64,000 nt of DNA, from assembly GCF_000422985.1 (NCBI RefSeq), contig NZ_AUHC01000001.1:248001-312000 (forward strand), in the 5' to 3' direction. Shown in pieces: positions 1-7,427 of this stretch. The notes below the pieces were generated by a model that did no database searches, was not told where the DNA came from, and saw nothing but the letters and a program-made list of their open reading frames with translations. Origin of the DNA: Erythrobacter cryptus DSM 12079. GTDB taxonomy: Bacteria; Pseudomonadota; Alphaproteobacteria; Sphingomonadales; Sphingomonadaceae. The translations under genes were made by a program, and so were the position numbers. Position 1 is the first letter of the stretch, and each line of letters opens with the position of its first letter.

Positions 1-1
1 C

Positions 2-226
2 GAGAAGAAGCTGTTTCCCAATGTCGATTTCTATTCTGGGATCATCCTTTCGGCGATCGGCTTCCCGACCACCATGTTCACCGCCCTGTTTGCCCTCGCG
101 CGCACCGTGGGCTGGGTGGCGCAGTGGAACGAGATGATCTCCGATCCGGCGCAGAAGATCGGGCGTCCGCGCCAGCTTTACACCGGGCCGACCCAGCGCG
201 ATTACGTGCCGATCGACCAGCGCTGA
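2..226 (+). CDS. gltA: Citrate synthase, C-terminal fragment
   Basis: The reading frame is open from the window edge and encodes the last 74 residues of a type II citrate synthase, which condenses acetyl-CoA and oxaloacetate at the entry to the TCA cycle. The visible part holds the conserved C-terminal helices ([15 protein letters not shown]) and the family's ending, with a GRPRQLYTG stretch and a terminal YVPIDQR. The start and the catalytic residues lie outside the window. A small membrane protein gene follows nine bases later on the same strand. Confidence 0.93.
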   Translation, partial: EKKLFPNVDFYSGIILSAIGFPTTMFTALFALARTVGWVAQWNEMISDPAQKIGRPRQLYTGPTQRDYVPIDQR

Positions 227-235
227 GCGGCGCGC

Positions 236-439
236 ATGGCCGCGCTGCGCAGGCTGATCTGGATGATCGGTCTCGCCATGGTGGTGCTGGGCGGCCTCTG
301 GAGCCTGCAGGGCCTGGGGCTGCTCGCCTGGCCCCCCGGCACCTTCATGTTCGCGCACGGCGAATGGGCGCTTGCAGGGGCGCTCACCCTTGCAGCCGGG
401 GCGGTCATCCTGTGGTGGCTGCGCCCATTGGTGCGGTAA
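236..439 (+). CDS. Small two-helix membrane protein
   Basis: This encodes 67 residues of unknown function. Two hydrophobic stretches are clear, about residues 8-31 and 43-62, joined by a short loop containing PPGTFMFAHGEW, so it is a small integral membrane protein ending in a basic tail (LRPLVR). It starts nine bases after the citrate synthase stop and is probably co-transcribed with it. Downstream it converges on the histidine-kinase-like gene. Short membrane proteins of this sort are common in sphingomonads, but I cannot assign a role. Coding potential rests on the clean frame, the typical start context and the membrane pattern. Confidence 0.7.
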   Translation: MAALRRLIWMIGLAMVVLGGLWSLQGLGLLAWPPGTFMFAHGEWALAGALTLAAGAVILWWLRPLVR

Positions 440-494
440 GGCAGCGGCCTTCTTGCCGCGCTCACCAACCTCCCTTCGATGATCGCTGACGCCG

Positions 495-1925
495 TCAGCC
501 GGTTGCGCTGGGCTTTTCAACCCAGGCGGGCAGATCGAGCCGGAACACCGCCCCGCCTTCCGGCCCGTTGCTGACCGTGAGCGTGCCGTCCATGGCTTCG
601 GCGAGCCGGCGCGAGATGTAGAGGCCAAGGCCCGCGCCGCCCTCGCGCCCGCCCTCCTGCGCGCGCCCGAGCCGCTCGAACTTGTCGAAGATCCGCGCCG
701 CCTGCTCGGGCGTGATGCCCGGGCCTTCATCGGCAACGCTCACGCCCACGCGGTCTCCGGCGGCTCCGTGCACGGTGATGGTGACGGTGCTCGCCGCGGG
801 GGCATAGGCGATGGCGTTGCCAATGAGGTTGATGAGGATCTGCAGCACCCGGCGAAACTCGGCGCGTGCCACCGCCGCGCCCGCCTCGCCCACGACCTCA
901 AGCACGGTCTCGCGGCTGCGTGCCCGCACGCCGAGGATGCCCGCCGCGCGCCTTGCCGCATCAACCAGATCGACCGGCTCCTCGGCGGTGGCAAAGCCCG
1001 GGGTCTCGACCACCTCGAGATCGGCAAGATCATCGAGCATCGCCGCAAGGTGCTGCCCCGCACTGGCGATGGTCGCGGCATAATCGCTGTATTCCTCGCG
1101 CAAGGGGCCGGCAAGGCGCGCGCGGATGGTCTCGGCATTGGCGATGATCCGCGCCACCGGCTGGCGCAGCACCGGGGTGAGCGCGGTGCCGACCAGGCGC
1201 GCAGGGCTTGCCTCGCCGGCATCGTCCTCGGCCTCGGCGGCGGGCTCGGCAAGCAGGGGTTCCTCAGGCACCAGCAACCATTCAAACCCGCTCGGGGCCT
1301 GGGGATCGGGGCCGAGCGGAATCAGCCGCACGCGCCAGCTGCGCGCCGATCCGGCAAAGCGGCACAGCGCGCCATCGAGCAGGCGCCAATGTAGCGGCTG
1401 GTGATGCGAAATGTCGGCCAGCTCGACCAGCTGCGTCCAAACCTGCCCCGGGGCTGCCATCGCTGCTGCCTCGAGTGCGGCGGCATCGGGGGCGGTGGCG
1501 TTCAGCACCTGCACCTGCTGGCGGGCATCGAGCCGGGCGCTGACTTCGGCGCTGGCCCGGTCGATCGCATCGAGCGTTGCGGCCATGTCGCGCGCCAGCC
1601 CTGCCGAAGGCGCCCGGCGCTGCCAGTTCTCGACCAGCACCTCGCACCCCCCGCCCTCATCCGCGCCGAGCGGACGGATCCGAGCAAAGCCAGAGACCTC
1701 CGCCTCGCCATCATAGGCGCTGAAGGCGCGCGCGAGGCGCAGCCCCATGCGCCGCGCCTGCTGCACCAGCGCCAGCAATTCGGGGATGGCGAGCGTTCCC
1801 GGCAATTCGCCGCCACAGCGCTCCTGCAGATCGGCAAGCGCCGCATCGGCCTGGAGCAGGCGGTCGCGCGCATCGGTGATGCCGGCGGCGCCAAGGCGGC
1901 TGTCGGGAAGGTCCATCGCGGTCAT
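495..1925 (-). CDS. Histidine-kinase-like protein lacking the phospho-acceptor His
   Basis: A 476-residue protein with no clear membrane span. Residues 1-240 are a helical and mixed region that I cannot match to a named sensor domain. Residues 241-305 follow the HisKA dimerisation pattern, but the H-box reads LTPVLRQPVARI, so Pro251 sits where the phosphorylated histidine (H-D/E-L-R-T/Q-P) should be. Residues 350-466 form a complete HATPase_c domain: N-box LINLIGNA, G1 DEGPGI, F-box FDKFERL, G2 GGAGLGL. ATP binding therefore looks intact while standard autophosphorylation does not. The ATG at 1925 overlaps the upstream gene's TGA by one base, which decides the start over a longer frame. It is last in a four-gene operon. 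Confidence 0.85.
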   Translation of the reverse strand: MTAMDLPDSRLGAAGITDARDRLLQADAALADLQERCGGELPGTLAIPELLALVQQARRMGLRLARAFSAYDGEAEVSGFARIRPLGADEGGGCEVLVENWQRRAPSAGLARDMAATLDAIDRASAEVSARLDARQQVQVLNATAPDAAALEAAAMAAPGQVWTQLVELADISHHQPLHWRLLDGALCRFAGSARSWRVRLIPLGPDPQAPSGFEWLLVPEEPLLAEPAAEAEDDAGEASPARLVGTALTPVLRQPVARIIANAETIRARLAGPLREEYSDYAATIASAGQHLAAMLDDLADLEVVETPGFATAEEPVDLVDAARRAAGILGVRARSRETVLEVVGEAGAAVARAEFRRVLQILINLIGNAIAYAPAASTVTITVHGAAGDRVGVSVADEGPGITPEQAARIFDKFERLGRAQEGGREGGAGLGLYISRRLAEAMDGTLTVSNGPEGGAVFRLDLPAWVEKPSATG

Positions 1926-2836
1926 CACCAGGCCGGATCGCTGGCGAGGATTTGCCCGGCGCGCGCGGGCGCCAGCGCGGCAATCGCACGGGGCATCCGC
2001 GCGGCGGGGGCGATCAACAGGCATTGGCGCTCGATCTCGGGCAACTCGGCCCCGGCGGCGCGCAGCGCCAGCGCCAGCCTTGCCCCCTGCCCCTCGTGAC
2101 AGGCGAGCACCAGCGCGCCGCGCGGGAGGCGGGTGGCGGCGGCGAGCGCGCTGGCAAAGAGCGCAAGCCCCGCGTGCTCAAGGCCAAGCGCCGCCCGCGC
2201 CGCCCCGCGCATCGCCGCCACCAGGCGCGCGAGCAGACCAATACGGCTGGCCCCCTCATCATGCCCGGCCTGAAGATGCTCAAGGCCGGCGCGCATTGCG
2301 AGGGCGTGGAACAGCTCGGCCGGAAGTTCGCCGAGCGGCAGTTCCATCCGCCGCTGGCTCTGGATGAAGCGCGATTGCGCCGCGAGCGTGCGCATCGCCA
2401 GGCTCGCGGTGGCGGGATCCTGCGCGGCGATGAGTTCCTGAAGCAATGGGCTCAACACCGGATCGATGGCGTGGCGCTGGTGCAGCCGCTCGGCGATCAG
2501 CCCCTCGGCGGCAAGCGCGTGGCAGAAGGCGAGCAGCGCCTCGTCGGCAATCAGCGCGGCGCTCCAATGCGCGATCTGGTCTTCCGCCTCGGGCCCAGCG
2601 CGCATGGACGGATCGCGGCCCGCCCGTGCAGCGACGATCTGCGTGGAAAGATCTCCGATCATGCCGCGCACCCGGGCAAGCACGGCATCGCTCACCAGCC
2701 CCTCGGCCTCGCTGCCGAGCAGGTGGCGCAGCACCGGGACGACCGCCGCCAGCGCGCGCTGCTCGCGCGCGACAGCCTCCGTAAGGAGCGCCTCGACAGC
2801 ATTGTCGGCAGCCTGATCGATCACCTCATCGCCCAT
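1925..2836 (-). CDS. Helical protein, DUF2336-like
   Basis: A 303-residue, Ala/Leu-rich, almost wholly helical cytoplasmic protein without signal peptide or membrane segment. The layout resembles the uncharacterised alphaproteobacterial DUF2336 family: a helical N-terminal half, an RRMELPLGELPAEL-type linker, then repeated helix pairs around a GLALFASALAAATRLP stretch and an AAGAELPEIE-type turn. This is a resemblance judged by eye, not a search result. No catalytic motif is visible. It is the third gene of the minus-strand block and is coupled to the kinase-like gene through a TGATG overlap, so the two are very likely made together and may act together. Confidence 0.7.
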   Translation of the reverse strand: MGDEVIDQAADNAVEALLTEAVAREQRALAAVVPVLRHLLGSEAEGLVSDAVLARVRGMIGDLSTQIVAARAGRDPSMRAGPEAEDQIAHWSAALIADEALLAFCHALAAEGLIAERLHQRHAIDPVLSPLLQELIAAQDPATASLAMRTLAAQSRFIQSQRRMELPLGELPAELFHALAMRAGLEHLQAGHDEGASRIGLLARLVAAMRGAARAALGLEHAGLALFASALAAATRLPRGALVLACHEGQGARLALALRAAGAELPEIERQCLLIAPAARMPRAIAALAPARAGQILASDPAW

Positions 2837-2877
2837 CGCACGAGGCTTAGTCCCGGCATAGTTAAATCCGCGTTAGT

Positions 2878-4068
2878 TCATTGCATCGGCGCGCGCAGCA
2901 GCAAGACCGCCAGAAGCGTGAGCGCGAGCACGGCGACCGCGCCGGGCAGCTGGCCAAGCGCGGCAGCAAGCCCGAGCAGCGCGAGGAGGCCAGCACGCTC
3001 GGCCGCAAGCGGCGCCAGCGCTCCGGCAGAGCGCGCTGCAAGGCGGGCAAGCCCGACAAGGAGCGGCCCGATGAGCGCCAGCGGCGTCTCGAGCGGCCAG
3101 GGATCGAGCGCGAACCATACGACCAGCGCGGCAAGCCCGTCTCCCAAGGGGCTGAGCGCGGCAAGGCCGCGGCCTGGCGGCACGCCGTGCAGCCGCGCGC
3201 CCAGCAAGCCGATCGCCTCGGCAAGCGCGACGCCGAGGCTCGCTGCCGCGCCAAGCGCCAGCGCGAGCGGGGCTGCGCCGACGAGCGCGGCGGCCACCGC
3301 CGCGCCGAGGCCCGCCAGCCCCAGTCCACCTGCGATCAAGGCGCCCTGCGCCACCCCGCGCGGCGCAAGCGCCCGCGCCAGCGCCATGGCCAGCATCGCC
3401 GAGGGGGCGGACCCGGGAACGGGCGCCGCGGCAGCCGCGATCAAACGCGCCTCGTGCCGCCCGGCAGCCTCGGCGCTGTCGAGCAGCATCCAGCTTTCGT
3501 CGCCAAGCACCGCGCCCGGCAGCGTCTCACACGGTGTGCCGGCCTGAAGCGCAAGGCGCAGCAGCACCGAAATCGCATCGGCATCTTCGGGAACATCGGC
3601 AAGGCGCTGCACAGGCCCGCCGCGCATCACCAAGAGGCCCGCCCAGCAGTGGGCGGCATCGATGCGTTCGAACACCTGCGGATGCGCGGCCGCGCGGGGG
3701 TGATCGGCCGGGATCGCCACCACCACGCGCCGGGCGCTTTCGCCCGCGCCAAGCAGGCCCGAGAGCGCCGCGGGATCGGGCAGGATCCCTTCGCGCAGCA
3801 CGATCAGCGTGTCCTCGGCCCTCACCAGCGCGGGCAGCGCGGCAAAGCGCGCGAGGGCGTGGAACTCCGTCCCCGCCGCCTCGGTCTCGTGCTGCGCCGC
3901 CAGCACGGCATCGCAGCGCTCTCGGCACAGGCAGATCACCCGCTCGGCCCCTGCCTTGCGCAAGAGCGCCGCCTGCCAGGCGAGCAAGGGTCGGCCGGCG
4001 AGCGGCAATTCGGCGCCGAGCGCGCCCGTCTCGGTGGTTGAAAGCGCTGTCAAAAGCGCGATCCGCAT
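2878..4068 (-). CDS. Nucleotidyltransferase-like protein fused to a membrane domain
   Basis: A 396-residue two-part protein. Residues 1-215 look like a sugar-nucleotidyltransferase fold: a strand MRIALLTA, then LPLAGRPLLAWQAALLRKAG, which matches the conserved 'kPLL.w.i..l..aG' helix, then alternating strands and helices. The usual GxGTRL phosphate-binding loop is replaced by STTETGALG. Residues 232-396 are strongly hydrophobic, with about five or six membrane helices. I see no CDP-alcohol phosphotransferase signature (DGx2AR), so a fused phospholipid-headgroup synthase is not supported. It lies between the HPt-like gene (95 bp upstream) and the DUF2336-like gene (41 bp downstream) on the same strand. 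The substrate is unknown. Confidence 0.7.
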   Translation of the reverse strand: MRIALLTALSTTETGALGAELPLAGRPLLAWQAALLRKAGAERVICLCRERCDAVLAAQHETEAAGTEFHALARFAALPALVRAEDTLIVLREGILPDPAALSGLLGAGESARRVVVAIPADHPRAAAHPQVFERIDAAHCWAGLLVMRGGPVQRLADVPEDADAISVLLRLALQAGTPCETLPGAVLGDESWMLLDSAEAAGRHEARLIAAAAAPVPGSAPSAMLAMALARALAPRGVAQGALIAGGLGLAGLGAAVAAALVGAAPLALALGAAASLGVALAEAIGLLGARLHGVPPGRGLAALSPLGDGLAALVVWFALDPWPLETPLALIGPLLVGLARLAARSAGALAPLAAERAGLLALLGLAAALGQLPGAVAVLALTLLAVLLLRAPMQ

Positions 4069-4163
4069 GTCCTGCTCCGCCTCGCGGCGATCATGTCCGC
4101 ATCAGCGCAGTGCCGCTTTGTGCGGGCCAGTGCAAGCGGTGTGCGCTGCCCTGCCTTTGCCGC

Positions 4164-4511
4164 TCAGCGGCGCTGCTGGCGCTGCTGGTCGCGCTGGTGG
4201 GCGCGGGCATAGCGGGCGATCACCCCTTCGACCTCGCGCACCGCCATCGGCTCGCCGGGTGCGGCGTGGAGCGCGATCTCGGCCGCCTGAAGCAGATCAT
4301 CGGCGTTGAAGCTCGCGGCAAGGCCCTTGAGCCGCATCGCGGCGACGTGCCAATTGCCATCGCACCGCGCACGCTTGAGCAGATCGAGCTGGCGCGCCGC
4401 GCTTTCGAGAAAGGCTTGGCGCAGCTCGCGCATCAGCGCGGCATCATCCCCGGCCGCTGCGGCGAGGGTGGCATCAAGGGCACCGTAATCGAAGGCCATG
4501 GCCGCTGCCAT
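4164..4511 (-). CDS. HPt-like protein lacking the phospho-acceptor His
   Basis: A 115-residue all-helical protein with the layout of a histidine phosphotransfer domain: FDYGALDATLAAAAGDDAAL, a helix ELRQAFLESAARQLDLL, then the helix that should carry AHxLKGxA. Here that helix reads VAAMRLKGLAASFNA, so Met59 replaces the histidine while the LKG and following small residues remain. The nearest histidine (residue 55) is one helical turn away. The tail is basic and Gln-rich. The start is uncertain: ATG 4511 is used, ATG 4499 is equally good, and a start at 4571 would overlap the divergent gene. It is first in the block of four minus-strand genes. Confidence 0.75.
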   Translation of the reverse strand: MAAAMAFDYGALDATLAAAAGDDAALMRELRQAFLESAARQLDLLKRARCDGNWHVAAMRLKGLAASFNADDLLQAAEIALHAAPGEPMAVREVEGVIARYARAHQRDQQRQQRR

Positions 4512-4569
4512 AGGCCTGTTCGGGTTAAAGCGGGGTTTATCGCGATTCCGAGTGTGGTAAGGATGTCCC

Positions 4570-7134
4570 ATGGCAGGACGGCATCAGATGCGCGCCTTGG
4601 GGCGCGGGGGCAGCCAGGGCGACGCGGCTGAGGAGAGCGCGGCGGCAGGGGCCGAGGCGCTGGAGCTTGGCCCTGCCGATGAGGAACTGGCGCTTGCCGA
4701 TGGCTGGAGCGCCGAAGACGAGGCCGAGGCGGCGCATGCGCCCTCCCCGCGCCGCGGCTGGATCGCCGCGGCGCTCGCCGGGCTGGTGCTGGCCGGGTGG
4801 AGCGGGTTTTTCGCCTGGGCGCATCAGGACGTGCTCGCCAGCGGCGCAGCACCGCGCGAATGGGCAGCGCTGATCGGCCAATGGGCGGTGCCGGCCGGGC
4901 TCATCGGCATCGTCTGGCTGCTGGCGATGCGCTCCTCGCGCGCCGAGGCGCAGCGCTTTGCCGAGAGCGCTGCGCTGCTGCGGCGCGAGAGCGAGGCGCT
5001 CGAGGCGCGGCTCAAGGTGGTCAACCGCGAACTCAGCCTCGCGCGCGAGTTTCTTGCCGCCGAAGCGCGCGATCTCGAAACGCTCGGGCGTCTTGCGGTC
5101 GAGCGGATCTCCACCCACGCGGCAGAGCTGCAGGCGCTGATCGCCGACAATGGAGCGGAGGTGAGCGCCATCGCCACCGCCAGCGAGGCGGCGCTCGGCA
5201 ACATGAACCGGCTGCGCGGCGATCTGCCGGTGATCGCCCAGGGTGCGCGCGATGTGTCCAACCAGATCGGCGCCGCCGGCCATGCCGCGCACGAGCAACT
5301 GGCCCGGCTCAGCGAGGGCTTCACCCGGCTCGAGGCCGCGAGCGCGGCAAGCGCGGCTAAGGTCGATGGGCTGGGCAGCGAGGTCGAGCGGATCACTGCC
5401 GGGCTTGAAGCGGCGATGGCGCGGATCGAGGCGCTGGCGCAGGGCCGCTTTGCCACGCTTCAAGCCGAGGCCGAGGCCTACCAGACCAAGCTCGAGACGC
5501 TCGCGGGCGAGGCGCGCACGGCCCATGAAGCGCGCCTTGCCGCGGTGGAGGAGGAAGGCAAAGCGCTCACCACGCGTCTCACCGAGGCGGCAGAAAATGC
5601 CCGCAGCGCCTATGAACAAGCGATCGCGGCGCTCCATGACCGGCTGGTCGAAAAGCTGCACAACATTGATGAGCTTGACCGCAGCACCGGCGCCGCGGCG
5701 AGCCAGCGCGTTCTTGCCTTGCGCGAGGAAGCGGCGCGCCTTGACGAACTTCTGGCCGAGCATTGCCGCCGCTTTGATGCCATGATCGCGCAGCGTCAGG
5801 CCGCCTTCGAGACGCAGGAGGCCCAGGCGAGCGAGGTGCTGGCGCAGCGCCTTGCCGCGCTCGATGATGCGCTTGGCGAGCGGCGCGCCGCCCAGCTGGC
5901 CGAGGCCGAGCAGCTGGTGGCACAGGGCGAGGCGCTCGCCGGAAGGCTCGAGGCGCTGCGCGCGGTGATGGCCGAGGCCGGCGCTGCCGGGAGCGAGGCC
6001 GAGCAGCGCCTCAACGCCGCTCTGGCGGCCATCGCCGCGGCGCTCTCCGACAAGCGCAGTGCGCTCGGCGACACCGCCAGAGGCCTCGAGCAGCTAACCG
6101 ACAGCGCGGTGCGGCTGCTCGAGATCATCCAGGCTGCCGCGCGCACCTTGCGCGAGGATCTCGACGCGGCCATTGCCGCTGCCGGGGACGCGCTCGGCAC
6201 GCTCGAGACCCGCGCCGAGGCGGTCTCGCAACTTATGCTCACCAGCAGCGCGGCGGGGCAGGATCTTTCTGCCTATCTCCACGAGACCCGCGCCGGGATC
6301 GAGGCCGCCGAGGCCGCCATGACGAGCTTCAAGGCCGATCTTGCCGCCGACAGCGAGGAGGCCCTCGCCCGGCTCCAGGGCTTGCGCGGCGGCTTTGCCC
6401 GGCTGGCTGCCGAAAGCGCGGCACTCGCCGGCGAGAGCCAGGATGCGCTGCGCGCCGCGCTCGCCCGGCTTGAGGAGGCGATCCGCGAGACCTTTGCCAC
6501 GCTCGAGGATGGCACGCTCACCCGCGCCGGCGCGCTGGCCGAGCAGCTTGGCGGTCAGGCGGTCGAGACGCTCGAGCGCGCGCTGCGCAACGAGGCCGCG
6601 GCCACCATCGGCAAGCTCGAACAGGCCGCCGCCCATGCCTCGGGCGTGGCACGCGAAGCGGCGATCCAGTTGCGCGACCAGCTGGTCAAGGTCAACGAGC
6701 TCACCGGAAATCTCGAGCAGCGCGTGGCGCGCGCCCGCGAACTGGCCGAGGAACAGGTCAACAATGATTTTTCCCGGCGCATGGCGCTCATCGCCGAGAG
6801 CCTCAATTCGGCCGCGATCGACATTTCCACCGCGCTTTCGGCCGAGATCGCTGATACCGCCTGGGAGGCCTATCTCAAGGGCGACCGCGGGATCTTCACC
6901 CGCCGGGCGGTGCGGCTTATTGATAACGCCACGGCGCGCGAGATCGCCGGGCTCTATGGCAGTGACGAGACCTTCCGCGCCAATGTCAACCGCTACATCC
7001 ACGATTTCGAGGCGCTGCTGCGCGCCACGCTCTCGACCCGCGACGGGCATGTGCTGAGCGTCACCATGCTGGGATCGGACATGGGCAAGCTCTATGTCGC
7101 GCTGGCCCAGGCGATCGAGCGGCTGCGCACCTAG
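4570..7134 (+). CDS. Membrane-anchored giant coiled-coil protein
   Basis: An 854-residue protein. The first 60 residues are acidic and disordered, two membrane helices follow at about 64-84 and 98-120, and residues 125-790 are almost unbroken Ala/Glu/Leu/Arg heptad-like coiled coil. The last 90 residues are more globular and look conserved (GDRGIFTRRAVRLIDNATA, then a RYIHDFEALL stretch and a VTMLGSDMGKLYVALAQA ending). The start follows AAGGA with seven bases of spacing. Two N-terminal helices plus a very long coiled coil recall polarity or cell-shape scaffolds such as Caulobacter TipN, but I have no sequence evidence of homology. It is divergent from the HPt-like gene and converges with the DUF1467 gene, sharing a 4-bp stop overlap. 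Confidence 0.85.
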   Translation: MAGRHQMRALGRGGSQGDAAEESAAAGAEALELGPADEELALADGWSAEDEAEAAHAPSPRRGWIAAALAGLVLAGWSGFFAWAHQDVLASGAAPREWAALIGQWAVPAGLIGIVWLLAMRSSRAEAQRFAESAALLRRESEALEARLKVVNRELSLAREFLAAEARDLETLGRLAVERISTHAAELQALIADNGAEVSAIATASEAALGNMNRLRGDLPVIAQGARDVSNQIGAAGHAAHEQLARLSEGFTRLEAASAASAAKVDGLGSEVERITAGLEAAMARIEALAQGRFATLQAEAEAYQTKLETLAGEARTAHEARLAAVEEEGKALTTRLTEAAENARSAYEQAIAALHDRLVEKLHNIDELDRSTGAAASQRVLALREEAARLDELLAEHCRRFDAMIAQRQAAFETQEAQASEVLAQRLAALDDALGERRAAQLAEAEQLVAQGEALAGRLEALRAVMAEAGAAGSEAEQRLNAALAAIAAALSDKRSALGDTARGLEQLTDSAVRLLEIIQAAARTLREDLDAAIAAAGDALGTLETRAEAVSQLMLTSSAAGQDLSAYLHETRAGIEAAEAAMTSFKADLAADSEEALARLQGLRGGFARLAAESAALAGESQDALRAALARLEEAIRETFATLEDGTLTRAGALAEQLGGQAVETLERALRNEAAATIGKLEQAAAHASGVAREAAIQLRDQLVKVNELTGNLEQRVARARELAEEQVNNDFSRRMALIAESLNSAAIDISTALSAEIADTAWEAYLKGDRGIFTRRAVRLIDNATAREIAGLYGSDETFRANVNRYIHDFEALLRATLSTRDGHVLSVTMLGSDMGKLYVALAQAIERLRT

Positions 7135-7427
7135 CGCGTGCTGGCTTCAGCGCTCAGCCCGGGCGGCTTGGGCAGGAAGTCGATATCCTCCGGGGTAATC
7201 CAGCCATAGGTGTAATTGGCAAGATAAAGCCCGGTGCACAGGGCCGCAAGGATGGTGGCGCGCAGCATCAGCCGGCCGGGGCGGAAGTTGACCGGCGCGC
7301 TCTCGGCCTGCCCCGGCACCTTCTCCACCCCGGCCTCGTCGGCGGTCTTGACGCCGAAGGGCAGCATGATGAAGGCGCACATCACCCAGAACAGGAAGTA
7401 GATCGCCAGGATCGAGGTGATCTGCAT
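7131..7427 (-). CDS. DUF1467 family membrane protein
   Basis: A 98-residue protein with two membrane helices, about residues 4-24 and 53-72, around a loop with FGVKTADEAG and a PGQAESAP stretch. This is the usual pattern of DUF1467, a short family found mainly in alphaproteobacteria and often next to ribonuclease J, as here. Its ATG overlaps the rnj stop codon by one base, so translation is probably coupled. Its function is not known. It is the last gene of the long minus-strand transcript that begins with nuoA. Confidence 0.88.
   Translation of the reverse strand: MQITSILAIYFLFWVMCAFIMLPFGVKTADEAGVEKVPGQAESAPVNFRPGRLMLRATILAALCTGLYLANYTYGWITPEDIDFLPKPPGLSAEASTR

Noticed and set aside
124-489. 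Long Arg/Ala-rich frame over the citrate synthase end
   Set aside because: Out of frame with the clear citrate synthase tail and the small membrane protein; typical GC-rich shadow frame.
1926-2024. Upstream extension of the kinase-like gene
   Set aside because: Arg/Ala-rich, lies inside the DUF2336-like gene, and the TGATG overlap at 1925 gives a better start.
3120-3260. CDP-alcohol phosphotransferase domain in the nucleotidyltransferase-like protein
   Set aside because: An LGDGLAAL segment resembles the start of the motif, but the AR and the second and third Asp positions are missing.
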